The notes beneath the pieces were generated by a model. That model had not been told where the DNA came from and did no database searches. It saw only the letters and a program-made list of their open reading frames with translations. From the NCBI GenBank assembly GCA_009760855.2, contig WPIO01000067.1:1385001-1449000 (forward strand): a stretch of 64,000 bases of DNA, written 5' to 3'. The stretch comes from Cristatella mucedo (Eukaryota > Bryozoa > Phylactolaemata > Cristatellidae). The translations under genes and the position numbers were made by a program. The number at the start of each line of letters is the position of its first letter. The stretch's first letter is position 1. Shown here one piece after another: positions 49,911-61,066 of the stretch.

Positions 49911-51180
49911 TCCCATTGCAGTAACAATGACAATTTCATGATTTTAATGGTCACGTTTTAATTGATTTCAATGGACCAAGAAACGCGCTTATAGAGACAT
50001 ATCCGCTTTGAGAAACCTCTTTGATTTGGGTTTCAGATTAGGATTTGGGGTTCGGGGTTTAGTAGATATGTAGTTAGTTTAGATAGATATATATTATACT
50101 TGCTATATATATATATATTATAATTATATTTATATATAAGATGAATGGTTAGTTTACATGCATGGTCATGGTTATAGTCATAGTAGCTGTACAGAGTTTA
50201 TGATTTTGATCTCATGACACTCGGGCCTCGAGTATTTAACGATTGGAATACTTTTCTAGAGGTACCACTTTGGGATGCTTGTGTTTATAGGTTTCCCGGG
50301 CCTAGTCTTCGCCTAGAAAACCAATTGGTTTTCTATTTTAAGTGCTCCGCTTCAGTAGCTGACGTTGAAAGTCAGAGCCAATCGAAGACCTCGTCGAATT
50401 TGCACCAGTGAATAAACAGTGATGACTGTACATTAAATTCTCATGAGTGCATTCCTGACACACTGACGCGAGCACGAAGCTCTGGCCTATACTTCAGCAG
50501 GCCGTCCAACAAGTCAGGACTAACTGTCTGCCACTTAGCATTTGAAGATTTACTTAAATCGTCCCAAATAAGTTTCAGGACAGGTTAAGTCCGAATTCTA
50601 ATGATACATCGCATAGACCAATAACTCGGATATGCCCGTATACATTGTCAATCCTTTTCTTGACCTCAGCAAGAATACTGTCCAGGTGTCTCAGTAGGGA
50701 GTATGAAGAGCGCTTCAAAAAATTCTGTATGCAGTGAAATAAAATTAAATAGTGCATATACAATGAAGAACGTGACTTCACCCCAACTGTCGTTCCTGCC
50801 TGACTGCATCGCCTCATCCTCGTACTCATCATTCGGCCTCACCCCTCTTCTCTTACCTCCCTCACGTCCGTCTCTAACGAAGCCGCAGCTAGAATTCTCC
50901 GGCAGATTAAAGCAAGACCGGCAGCCATCTAATTCCGTTCGCAATAGTTATCCTTATCAGATGCATGTACCTTGTGCTAGCCCACCACTCCTAAACAGAT
51001 ATTCCAGATCCATCTCTCTGTTTATCGGTGAAATACCCTATCCATTAAGAACGCCGAGATTGCTAGGCTTGGCGTCACTAAGCCTGCCATAGAACATGAG
51101 AATTTAGGCACATTTCGTCAATCCTCCGTATCGGGCCATTATTATCCAAACCCTTTAACGAGTGATGGCCACGCAACGAA
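49911..51180. other. Unassigned intergenic sequence
   Basis: Short TA run near 50106. The 50700-51090 open plus frame has no recognisable motif; it could be upstream LINE sequence leading into the RT fragment that follows. Confidence 0.4.
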
Positions 51181-51184
51181 CCGA

Positions 51185-51850
51185 TTATGCCGAATAGTTT
51201 GATCTTGATGCTAAGTTCCAATTGACATGCAGTGCTAGCCGCTCTGCAGGGGCTGCTTATCGGGCTTACGATGACCTACTGAACGATGCTGCTAAGGATC
51301 GACACTCTGTGCTAGTAGTCCTTGACCTTTCAGCCGCATCGAGCACTATTGACGACCGGATGCGTCTAGATCGCCTTGAGACGTGCAAGCTATCGCTAGT
51401 CCGCTGATGAACTGGGCGAATCCTCGCCTCAGTCCTCAATCATCGCCTCAGGTAAAAGCATCTATATGTAAACGACAGTCAGCCTTCAAGGGAACCCCTA
51501 AAGTACGCGGTACCTCAGGCTACGATATTTGGCACGATTCCTTTTCATCATCTAGTCTCTTCGTATGGCTGATTTCATCGTCCAACACGATCTCGGCATT
51601 CGTTTCTATATCGGTGACCTCCAGCTAGGTGCTCTACCGTTATCTGTAACCCTCTAAGACTTGCTCCTCATCCAACTAGGTTAATTCCCTTACAACCTAC
51701 ACTAAAAGAATTCGCTTCTGGATGGCTGCTAACTTCCTGAAGCGTGAAAAATACAGGATAGGTATAATATATTTCTAACACTTGGTATATGCCGGTGTAT
51801 ATATTGTACATACATATACCAAGTATATATATATATATTGTATATATATA

Positions 51851-51885
<35 letters not shown>

Positions 51886-51887
51886 AT

Positions 51888-51930
<43 letters not shown>

Positions 51931-52200
51931 CTTGGTAAAAATATCTCTGCTTCAGTCTTCCAATCAATCATTGAATCGATTTCATGATACTCCTTAAGCT
52001 TCGATCACCAGCACTAGAGTACCTGTTCGATGTCACAGAGCGTCTAAAAATGCTCTCGCATCATCTGATCCTTTGCATCTGGTCTTATCCTGGTTACGCG
52101 CACTAAATTAAACTCTTTTCATGGTTGAACCTTCAATTCGTATGTATCAAACGTCTGGAACTCGCTTTTAGTATTGCCAGTCTCTGAATGATGAACTTTT
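51185..52200 (+). mobile_element. LINE reverse-transcriptase domain remnant
   Basis: Broken-frame plus-strand coding shows YRAYDDLLNDAAKDRHSVLV and VLDLSAASSTIDD, the RT motif A (normally LDLSAAFDTIDH) with the catalytic Asp lost. Further on, DFIVQHDLGIRFYIGDLQL is the YADD region, read as YIGD. FWMAANFLK follows. The element is inactive and interrupted by TA/CA repeats at 51810-51940. Confidence 0.78.
51815..51932. repeat. (TA)n/(CA)n microsatellite
   Basis: TA runs flanking a short CA run, inside the LINE remnant. Confidence 0.95.
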
Positions 52201-53419
52201 CGGCCTTGATTTCTCACCTTAAGAATCGTCCGGTCCGGTCGGCTATCCCGCTAGGCCTCTAAGAATTTGTTCTCTTTTACGGTTTGCTTTTCTTGCTGTC
52301 TAGTCCGTAATTCAGTGCTTGTTACAGCAGAGTTCTTACTCATCAGCGGCAATCGGTGGAGACAGGAAAACGAGAAAAATCCGCCAGAGCCCTCATGCAG
52401 CATGCAGCATGCACCAGTACCGACTGCGCTAGAAAGCCAAGAGTGGACGCACATCGTGACCATAATGAGCGCTTTACGACTGCCGGTAAAGGTCTGATGA
52501 CAAGAGAAGCTTGCGAGCCCAGTTGAATTAGTGCATGCCTGGCTGCTAGCGCCCTCGAAACAATGGCAGTACTGAGCAGATGCCAATATTACCTCTAGGA
52601 GATAGAATTATCACCGGTCCCGCGAGATAACGTCGGACCAACCGATGAAATGCGATTGGTCAGCACACTGACAAAGTCAGACAAGCAATACCGGTGGCTA
52701 GCATCGAACCAGCGGAAGCCCGTGAGAGGCGCTGCAGGTGGCGGCGGCGGCGGGGAGGGGGGAGGGCTGCGTGGAGGGGGAGGGGGGCGGCGGCGCACCT
52801 GTTCCGCTCTAAGCACTCGACTATCACTCGCCAGCCCGACCAGGTGCAGCTCTCAGTTTTCAGACGGGTCGTTATTGCGTCGCCATGTCCGCCGGCGTGT
52901 GCTCGCGCGAACGTCGGCTCTGGGAAAAAGCTCGGGAGCACGCCGCGACGGCTGAGCCGGGCTGCATAGCGGCGAGATGCGGAACGCGTGCGCGGCGAGA
53001 GAGAGGCGCGAGGCGGACGCAGCGGACGGCACCCAAACGAACGGACGGACGGACGCGGCTCCTCTCACTACTACTCGGAGCCACCACGAGGTGTGAATCC
53101 GAGAGAATTCCGCAAGGAGACCGAGCCGTCCGCACAGCGGAATCTTGCGATGCAGGACGGAGAGACAATTACAAATGCGGGAGATTAAATAACTGCGTCA
53201 GTCGTAGTCGTACACGACTCACCGCATCCTCGCATGTTCGTCACGTAAGTCGCAGTCGATATTCTAGTGTTCGCAATTTTCGCGAACGTCTGATAAATTA
53301 CCTCCGACGCGAGAACGGCAAAAACGCTTCCTTGCGCAGCACTCACAGGTTGGAATGTCGGAATAGATGGTTTAGTCGACAAATACAGCTGTACAAGAAT
53401 GAAGCGCACGCTATTTTAT
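52201..53419. other. Downstream region of the lipocalin gene
   Basis: 52740-53060 is GC-rich with G-rich tracts on the plus strand. The long plus-strand frame 52885-53478 runs antisense through lipocalin exon 4 and is not accepted as a gene. Confidence 0.45.
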
Positions 53420-53646
53420 CTAGTTACAATCTTGAAGGACTACTTCCATTCCAGATGGATCGATTCCGTTCGTTTTGAACAACTGGTTGGCCTGTTCGAT
53501 GAGCGCGTCGCCCACCTGGGCCTGACGCGTGAGTATCCAGCCAAACTGCACGCTGAAGGTGGTGCCCAAAAAGCTGCTGCACGAGTACACGACGCTGTAA
53601 TTGTCGTAATCGGTCGACAACACCTTATAGTCACCCCACGGCTGAT
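53420..53646 (-). CDS. Lipocalin exon 4 (motifs 2 and 3, stop)
   Basis: Acceptor TTTTAG, then 74 codons and TAG. It begins QPWGDYKVLSTDYDNYSVVY and continues SCSSF, FGWILTRQAQV and ends VLQDCN. This is the conserved C-terminal half of ApoD-like lipocalins, with the final Cys one residue from the end. No AATAAA is seen on the minus strand just downstream. Confidence 0.93.
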
Positions 53647-54444
53647 CTAAAACGGCGAGTCGTCGTACAAACTGCCGCTACTGCAGACGACTGCTGCACC
53701 AAACAAAGAAGAGGATGGTTTGGTTAAAATAAAGATACAAAAACGACATTTCAATACCACGATAAGGGAACTAAATATTTTTTTTACGAAATTAAAGTAT
53801 TTGGGAAAATAAATGTACGCAACTCCTCTGCAATGGGACGAAATTAACGGGCTCTGAGAATAAAACTTTTGCAATTTATCTGAGATAGGATGAGCCTTTG
53901 CAACACATGCCAGATACGTAACTACGCGGCAAACGTTTTTCAAAAGCTGCTAAATGCGATTGAGCTAAATTTAGTTTTCGTTTCTTTGATATATCGACGG
54001 TAGCAATCTTTCACGCGACGTTGGAAACGTAATTTAAAATTACGAGGAAGAACATGCTATGCGACTCATAAATTCCCAAAGCTATGACCAGGCAGCTGTA
54101 AGATTTAGCCTCAGCCCGAAAGATAGGACAATTCGCAACCTCCATCCGAGGCATCGAGGCACCGAGGCATCAAAAGGCAGCCATCGTCTATACCAGTTAT
54201 ACGATTTGTTAGTGCTTTGGTTGGATTGCCGTGTAACAACTGTAAGCATCCTTCCTGGTTCGCGTGCGTGTGCGCGTGTGTGTGTGTGTCTGTATGTGCG
54301 TGTATGTGTGTGTGCGTGTGTGCGTGTGTGTGTGTGTGTCTGTATGTGCGTGTATGTGTGTGCGCGTGTGTGTGTGTCTGTATGTGCGCGTATGTGTGTG
54401 TGCGTGTGTGCGTGTGTGTGTGTGTCTGTATGTGCGTGTATGTG

Positions 54445-54496
<52 letters not shown>

Positions 54497-54755
54497 TGTA
54501 TATGCGTGTATGTGTGTGCGTGCGTGTGCGTGTGTGTGTGTGTTTGTCTGTATGTGCGTGTATGTGCGTGTGCGTGTGTGCGTGTGTGTGTGTGTCTGTA
54601 TGTGCGTGTATGTGTGTGTGCGTGTGTGTGTGTCTGTATGTGCGTGTATGTGTGTGTGCGTGTGTGCGTGTGTGTGTGTGTCTGTATGTGCGTGTATGTG
54701 TGTGTGCGTGTGTGTGTGTGTGTGTGTGTGCGTGTATGTAAGTGTGTGTGTGTGC

Positions 54756-54793
<38 letters not shown>

Positions 54794-54811
54794 ATGTGCG
54801 TGTGTGTGTGC

Positions 54812-54872
<61 letters not shown>

Positions 54873-56724
54873 CTCCATCTGTAACTACACAAAGCCATAA
54901 CGACTATGTGGGTGTTACTCGGGAGGGTTTTGTATAGCGCACTCACAGCCTAAGCTGGATTCGGCAGCCAACAGACTTCGTCTCACGCAACAAAGTGAAA
55001 GTGGGAAGCATAGCAGAGTGAGAAGAACAGTTGAGGTAGTGAGTAGCGTAGAAGTAGCAACTCAGGACCGCTGAAAAGGATGAGCCATAGTCGGCAGTAG
55101 AAGAGTCGTTGCGTAAAAATTGTGGAAGCAAGTTCTACACCGTCTAGGACCTGCAGAGCTAAGCTTCTGTCGCCAACGGCCTTTAAGCGAAGGAATAGAG
55201 CGGCTAACGTATTGTCCATACAGAACCTGAGGGCACGAGTAGGCCGAAACTGGTGGAACAGTTCAGCTAGATACGGAGGAGCCAAGCCGTGGCCTCGTGG
55301 GCCGGCGTGAGGACTTTGCTCTGTATCCTTTGATGAACCGGCATCGTTAATAGCTTGTTTAGCAAAGGAGACACGTGCTCAAGCCTCTGAGACTACAAGA
55401 CAAGCCTTGCAGCACATTCACAGTAAGCGGTCTTGATTCTTTCTTTCGTAGCCCAGCAAAAAGGTAATTACAATAATCAAACCGAGACAAAAACTAAGAA
55501 GCTCTAGTTGTAATCAAATTAAACGTCGTTCGCAGCAACGTCCGATCCCTTGAAATGCACGAACTACAATTCAAAAAGTTGAGATGCGAACGAACTATAA
55601 TTGTAGAACGATCTATACAACGACTAGATATTATGAACGGATTACGTTTTTACGTATACATCGCAGGTAGACGCAGGATTAGTATAATTCGAGATGCCGC
55701 ATCGATCCGCGAATGGTACGCGTGGTCGCTCGGTTTTTGAGTCGCTATTCCGTACAATGTGCGTGGCGCCTTCGCGCGTCAGTCCAAGCGGAAAACGTGA
55801 GCAGCGGTTGGATATGCATTCAAGCGAGCAGAGTTGTCGACTCACTCGCGAAGAAGCGGACGTGGCACCAAGCCGGCTCGTCCTTCTCGCAGTAGGCCGA
55901 TCCGAGCTGGTTGCCTCTCTGTCCCTTGCTGAAACGCCGCGCCGCGGCGTCCGGATTGAAAGCCGCTCGGCGACGGCGTGCCGCTGCAGGCTCGCTTAGC
56001 GGCACGGCGACCTGGCTCTCACCGGGCAGAGTGCCGCTGCCTCCGCCGTTGCAATGGCAGCTGAGAAAAGCGAGCAAGCTGGGCATAGCGTGACCTGTCA
56101 CCTCGTGATGAAGCCCGAGTTGTTCACTTGAACGAAGCCCGTCGGCAGGACCTCGTACTCGGCCTCCACGCACTTCTGGCCGACTTCAAAGACGGCGAAG
56201 AAGCGTCTCTGCTCGTACCACTTGCCGGTAAAGTACTGAAATAAAGGTTAAAAGAGCTAATCTTTTGATGCGTTGTGACGAGGCAAAAAGGGCTGATGGT
56301 CGCTTAGAATCTCAGCGCAAAGGTCAGAGCTCTAAAGTAAACAGAATTTAAGCAAAGGCAAACTATAATAGATAATTCCCGGCGAGCATGAACGAGCTCA
56401 CGCTCGCTTCAGTTCGAGTATTAACGATGGATTTAGGATTAGGTACAACGTGGGTTAGGATTAGGTACCAATAGGATAAACGTATATTAACGTACCTTGG
56501 CCGTCGTCGTAATTGCAAGCGACATTATTTGAAACTGCTTTAGCGCCAAGGCACAACCAGGGAGCATGGTCTCGGCTGCTAGCAATGTCGTGCGGGTTTT
56601 TTTACTCTACCTTTCCGGCATCGAAGTTCTGCTGGTACTTGATGTCCGGGCACTTGCCGAAGAATGGACTCTGAGCACCGACCGCTCCGAGGAGCGCGAT
56701 GAATGCGCACGCGAGTACGAGCAT
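53420..56724 (-). CDS. Apolipoprotein D-like lipocalin
   Basis: Join of four minus-strand exons: 56724-56611, 56235-56102, 55928-55846, 53646-53420 (phases 0, 2, 1), giving 185 residues plus TAG, the standard ApoD/Lazarillo length of about 190. Signal peptide is residues 1-17 (MLVLACAFIALLGAVGA), so the protein is secreted. After GKCPD the segment QQNFDAGKYFTGKWYEQRRF holds lipocalin motif 1 (Gly42-x-Trp44-Tyr). Motif 2 is STDYDNYSVVYSC (Thr122-Asp-Tyr) and motif 3 lies around GWILTR (147-151). Cys25, 60, 96, 104, 133 and 184 could form disulfides; the Cys96/Cys104 pair is an addition to the usual four. ApoD-type lipocalins bind small hydrophobic ligands such as retinoids, fatty acids or pigments in an eight-stranded barrel. 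The ligand here is unknown. It is transcribed in the same direction as CHL-B, 13 kb upstream of it. Confidence 0.92.
54264..54868. repeat. 600-bp compound (GT)n minisatellite
   Basis: Units of roughly 30-60 bp built from TCTGTATGTGCGTGTATGTG and GT runs, in lipocalin intron 3. It directly abuts the 3' end of a minus-strand LINE family 1. The CVCV and HTHT frames are repeat translations. Confidence 0.97.
54869..55500 (-). mobile_element. LINE family 1 fragment in lipocalin intron 3
   Basis: Plus strand starts TATCTCCATCTGTAACTACA and includes remnants of APPYLAELFHQF, FLRLKAVGDRS and the start near AGCCCAGCAAAAAGG. Sense-oriented with the lipocalin gene. Confidence 0.85.
55846..55928 (-). CDS. 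Lipocalin exon 3
   Basis: 83 nt; acceptor GTTTCAG joins phase 2 from exon 2 and donor GCGA|GTGAGT leaves phase 1. It encodes GNQLGSAYCEKDEPAWCHVR followed by FFA, corresponding to strands D and E. The open frame extends upstream into the intron but only this start keeps phase. Confidence 0.85.
56102..56235 (-). CDS. Lipocalin exon 2 (motif 1)
   Basis: 134 nt from acceptor TTTCAG to donor ACGAG|GTGACA. It encodes YFTGKWYEQRRFFAVFEVGQ and KCVEAEYEVLPTGFVQVNNS, that is beta strand A with the GxW motif followed by strands B and C. Confidence 0.93.
56611..56724 (-). CDS. Lipocalin exon 1 (signal peptide)
   Basis: ATG at 56724, 38 codons, donor AAG|GTAGAG. It encodes the signal peptide followed by FFGKCPDIKYQQNFDAGK, the typical N terminus of ApoD-like proteins with the first conserved Cys. 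Confidence 0.9.
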
Positions 56725-56829
56725 GGTGTGGCGTTCCGCGCTCAGATCAGAGCTGCCCGAGAGACGGCGGAAAAACTCGCGGCGAAGATGTGACTCTTTC
56801 GGCGGCGGCGGCGCTGGCCCGGCGCCAGC

Positions 56830-56839
56830 GCTTATATGC
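56830..56839 (-). promoter_or_regulatory. TATA-like box of the lipocalin gene
   Basis: GCATATAAGC on the minus strand, 106 bp upstream of the lipocalin ATG, in a GC-rich stretch that extends to about 57.1 kb. Confidence 0.5.
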
Positions 56840-57974
56840 GCTCGTCCGGCGTCGCGCGCGCAAGCGCCGCACTACCGGCCCTTACGTAAATCCGCAGGCA
56901 GCTGCCATTTCTCAACGTCGCGTCTTATCTCCCCTGGCCAGATTGGCCGGTCAAGCGGCAGCTGCGCGACCGCGAACAAAGTTCGCCGCCGCCGTCGCCG
57001 TCGTGCAAGTGAGCAAGCGAGCGAGAGAGCGAGAGAGCGGCGCTCGTGCGAGCGACGGAACTCGTCCGTCGACGCCGGCCGGTGCAGCGCCTCGCGATTA
57101 GAAACTATGAGCTCGGTCGCGCTAAGTTGAAGCCGCCGCAGACCGTTTGCGAAATAGACAGATAGCCACGCAAACCAATACGGGGACGATTCAGCAGCAG
57201 CCGCCGCCGAGGCTTTGGGGCAGCGCGGCATTCCGCGCGCGACCAATAAATACCCAGTATACGACGCGTTCGCCTGGCCTCATTCGCTCTCCTGCGACGG
57301 AGTGGCTGAAAGACCGCCGTCCGTTGTTCCGTCGCAGAGGCTCCGAATACGAGCCGATGGCGGCGTCACGCGTCGTCTGACGCCAGAGATTTGTGACGTT
57401 GCCGGAAGTGGCTGAGACGGCAGCCGCTGGCTCGCATCCTTCGGCATTGGCGGACGGCGTTGAGCGCGTTCGTCGTCTAATCATCCCTCGATGCATCGAT
57501 TTTGAGACTCACTTGGGCAGCGGCTCTTTCTCCTGACTCCTCGGTCGCCGCCGCCGCCCGATGCAGCCGTTGTCGAGACGCTTAAGGTGAACGTAAGGCT
57601 TGCCGCGTCGCGACCGCGTGACCTCTCCCGCTCCAGAACCCAGACTGCTTTTGGTCGTGCGAGACGCTCGGCAGGTGCTCGACTTTAATAGTCGTTGAGA
57701 ACGAGATTTACAAGCCCGGCGGCGAGTCTGACGTGGCCGCCGGTGACAGCCGTCAGCGTGTTTCGAGGCAAGTACCATATTCGGAGGTCGAGGACGCCGA
57801 GGTCCAGAGCTGGCTGAAGGCCGTGGAAAAGATCCTACCGATGGACTTACCCCTGAGCCTCGGTGTATACTGGGGCGTGGACCACGCTGTTGTAATAGAA
57901 CCAATCAAAGTGACACCATCGATTCTCATCAATGGGATTTAAACAAAAAATAATTAAATTTGTGTTCATGGCAA
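56840..57974. other. Region upstream of the lipocalin gene
   Basis: GC-rich with AGCGAGCGAGAGAGCGAGAG near 57010. No exon of a neighbouring gene could be supported. Confidence 0.4.
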
Positions 57975-58110
57975 GAGCTTAACCTCATCATATACAAGCG
58001 CTTTCCATACGCCGCTCTGGTCGAGCCAATGACCCCAGTCGTTTAGTAAGGATGTCTCTGCCGGCGTTAGTCTCAGTGGCCAGGTGGGGGGGCTTTGCAT
58101 AAGATGCAAC
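57975..58110 (-). mobile_element. Possible decayed SINE B
   Basis: Plus strand has ACAAGCGCTTTCCATACGCC, TCGAGCCAATGACCCCAGTC and a degenerate head; weak. Confidence 0.4.
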
Positions 58111-59689
58111 CAGCCCGGCTATCACGCTTCAAAAGGAGTGTCGCTGAAGTGCTTTCGTTGAGGACAGCACGTTCATTGATCGCTTAAGTATCGCTTTCCT
58201 CTAACGCGCGTCAATTGCGGATGTATCCGGGGTGTCTGCTCGCCCGTATCCGCCCGAACCGAGGTGCCGGTTGGTGCGGTGCCTATAGGTCCAATGTGAG
58301 CGGCCGGCCTGCAGGCTGGCCGCCGACTATTTCAGCCCGGCCAACTATCGTAATCGAGACAGCGGCCGAATCCTATAAATCTGTTACTACTCGCGGGTAG
58401 GCTTCGTTGCACTGGAAAAGACGGCTCCGGTAGAGGCGAACGCCCTCGAACTCGAACCGGCGGCCGCTCGGCTGGCTTGCAGCCCGTCCTTGAACTGGTC
58501 AGCACGACGTCATCTTCCCGATCCTCTGTTATGGCCAATCGTTCTGCCGATTGCGTACGTGCAAACTACTTCGTTGGTCATGCAGTTGTAATCTCCTTCG
58601 AATAACGGCACCAGTCGTACGCCATAGCGATCGTCTTCGGATGCGACTTTCAGCTCCGCACGTCGGCTGGCAGTTCCTGCGCTCTCTTGAGACCGCGAAT
58701 CAGAAGAAAAGTTTTTCGAACAATCCTCTGCCATCTCTTTTGGGATGGAGCGCCATTCGAATCGGATTGATGAGCGCGCTTCCTGCTTGAACACCCTAAC
58801 CTTCGTCGGTTAGCCCAACGACGTCTGGCTGCAGATGAGAAGTCTCGCGTTCAGACGTCGAAGCCCCGGCGGCGGCGCTCTTGGCTGCGGCGGCGGCGGT
58901 AGCCGAGGCGGAGTCTGACTTTCCTTTCTCTTGGCAACTCTCGAGGTTTAAGAGTCGCCTGCAGTGATTCAATCCTGAAACGGCCACTACAGGCGTAAAG
59001 ACCGCTACAGCAGCTATGATACCTTTTAGTAGTGAGGCTGTTCACGTCCAACGGCCAAGCAAAGAGGTGGGGAACAGACGTGCCTGGCCGCCATGGTCAA
59101 CGGAGGACCAAATACAAATTGGCTAGTGCGATTCTTGAAAACAATTCAATTGATAGTGCCAATCTTGATTTAAAGCAAGTCCTTGTTTCAACGGACTTGA
59201 CTTTAACGGGCTGAGCTAGTTAAGCATGTTTAAAGTCTTCTACCAAGCTAGTCTTAGCCAGCTGTGCCAGCCAAGCACCCACGCTAGAGCTCATCCGGTC
59301 CACGAAGTCTTGCTGACTGGATATTATCTGCTACTCACACTGAATGTTCGTCGCCTAAGCAGTAAGTTTAAGAAAGCAATTAGTAAGATTGTTTATTTTA
59401 TCTTTCAGCCCTCTTGGAAACATTGTGTGCATTGAATCACTCTGGTAGCAGCAGGACACCTGCGGAGTTTCCTCCTGCTCAAGCAACGACTACCTGTTCC
59501 GGGCCAGAATGGTTCCAGCTACACTGGTTGTACCAACGGAAGATGCAGTGAAGCCCTATTGCAGGGAATGTCTGCCTCATCCCCCAATTTTGTCCGTTTG
59601 CTTCCCTTTCGCTCTCCTGGCTGCTAACGACGGAATATATACGGTAAATCTCAGAGACGATGCACGTGTCACGCTAAATAATGAAGGGA
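58111..59689. other. Unassigned intergenic sequence
   Basis: Nothing recognised on either strand. Confidence 0.4.
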
Positions 59690-59980
59690 CCTAGAAGTGA
59701 GCGACAAAACCTTGAAATTGATCCGTCACTTGACTGGGAGCCAGTGCAGGTCGGCAAGAAATGGTGTGACGTGGCAACTGCGAAGCTCACGACAGACAAG
59801 CATAGCTGCAGAGTTTTGCACCAGCTATGAGCGCCTGATTGCACATGCCTAGACCAGCAAGCAGTGAGTGACAGAAGTCAAGACACGATTTCAAAAAATC
59901 ACGGACCAATTTAGATGTGGTATCCCCATCTAGACCAAACTTTAGCAATGCTACGAAGCTGAAAGTAGGCAGACTTGATT
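59690..59980 (-). mobile_element. LINE family 2 coding fragment
   Basis: GTGAGCGACAAAACCTTGAA, GGGAGCCAGTGCAGGTCGGC and CTCACGACAGACAAGC match the 41.4-41.7 kb copy; it continues to a TTTAGCAATGCTACGAAGCT segment. It abuts the second copy of the duplicated block. Confidence 0.8.
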
Positions 59981-60844
59981 TGTTGATTTGAAACTAGCAC
60001 TACGCCCCATAAGGATGGCTACAGGGTGTTTCTCAATTAAAGTGACATTTTTATAGCGTTAGTTTGTGCTTAGGTTTTTCTTGAGCAGTCACAGACGACA
60101 GAAAAACATTCGGATAGACGTCATTCATTTCATACAGAAGGAAGCAGAGCCGGAGTGGTCGTCGTGCTACCTGAAGCGTCGAATAAGTGCCTAAAATGGG
60201 CTTGCTGTTCTGCGCAAGAAAAGGGTGACGGTAACCCAAGTCGGGCCGAGCAAACGGTTTTCAAAGTTACGTGATCTTGAGCTGCTTCTGCAAGCCTCGC
60301 TAGTCGCCCTTCGAGTGACTATTTTGAGCACCGATGGACACTCGGCTGTGAGGTCTACCCTCGTCAATGACTCTGCGTTCGTGGGAAAACGGCCCGGTTT
60401 CGTGGCAACAGTATGCATTTTAAAATAATACTGTCCTGCAGCTGTTAGCGTGTGTACCTTCTTTACATTGTGTTTCTAAAGTTTCTTTTCACACCGAATT
60501 CGAGGAGTCCAAGAAAGGTGCTGTGCAGGGCAAACTGCTTCAAATCGTAGTGTCGTCGTCAACCATTAAATGGGATCCAGCAAGCGATTGCAGGGGATCG
60601 GCCGTCACCATTTCTTGGCCATGATTGCATACTGATCTTCATTCTACCAAATCTGTGGAACTAGCCCACTTTCATACACACTGTGAACTTATGTGAAACG
60701 TTCTCCAAAGTGTCTGCTTTTAGACCAGTTCTCTTTGTAATCCAGTGAAGAGATGTCGCGTTAAATAGGAAGCGACCGCCGAGTTATTGCTACGTGCCGA
60801 GCGCCTGTACCTTCGGCTCTCTTAATATATGATTATCTAATTCA

Positions 60845-61066
60845 TTCATATGGCACCCTAATAAAACTTCGTATAGCGCCATGAGAGAACATCGTATAAT
60901 TCCCTGAGAGGACTTGATACAGCTCACTGAGAGAACTTGGTGCTCTCGGAGAGAAATCAGTTTTTTTTTATTCAAGTGCTTCACATACGCTACAGTGCTC
61001 AAGCCGATGACATCGGCCAGACCTTGGTTACGGCGAGCACCTTGACCACTGTGCCAAAACAAGCCC
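60845..61066 (-). mobile_element. Decayed SINE B in duplicated block, copy 2
   Basis: Same remnants as at 45868-46090. Confidence 0.6.

Noticed and set aside
50028-50075. Interstitial telomere-like sequence
   Set aside because: Words like GGGGTTCGGGGTTTAG occur but without a regular unit; too degenerate to call.
52885-53478. 197-codon plus-strand open frame
   Set aside because: It runs antisense across lipocalin exon 4, is rich in Arg/Ser from GC-rich sequence and shows no domain; treated as a shadow.
54059-54946. Cys/Val-rich and His/Thr-rich frames over 230 codons on both strands
   Set aside because: They are translations of the GT/CA minisatellite in lipocalin intron 3.
57733-57942. 69-codon plus-strand frame upstream of the lipocalin gene
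   Set aside because: No splice context, no recognisable domain and no conservation evidence available.
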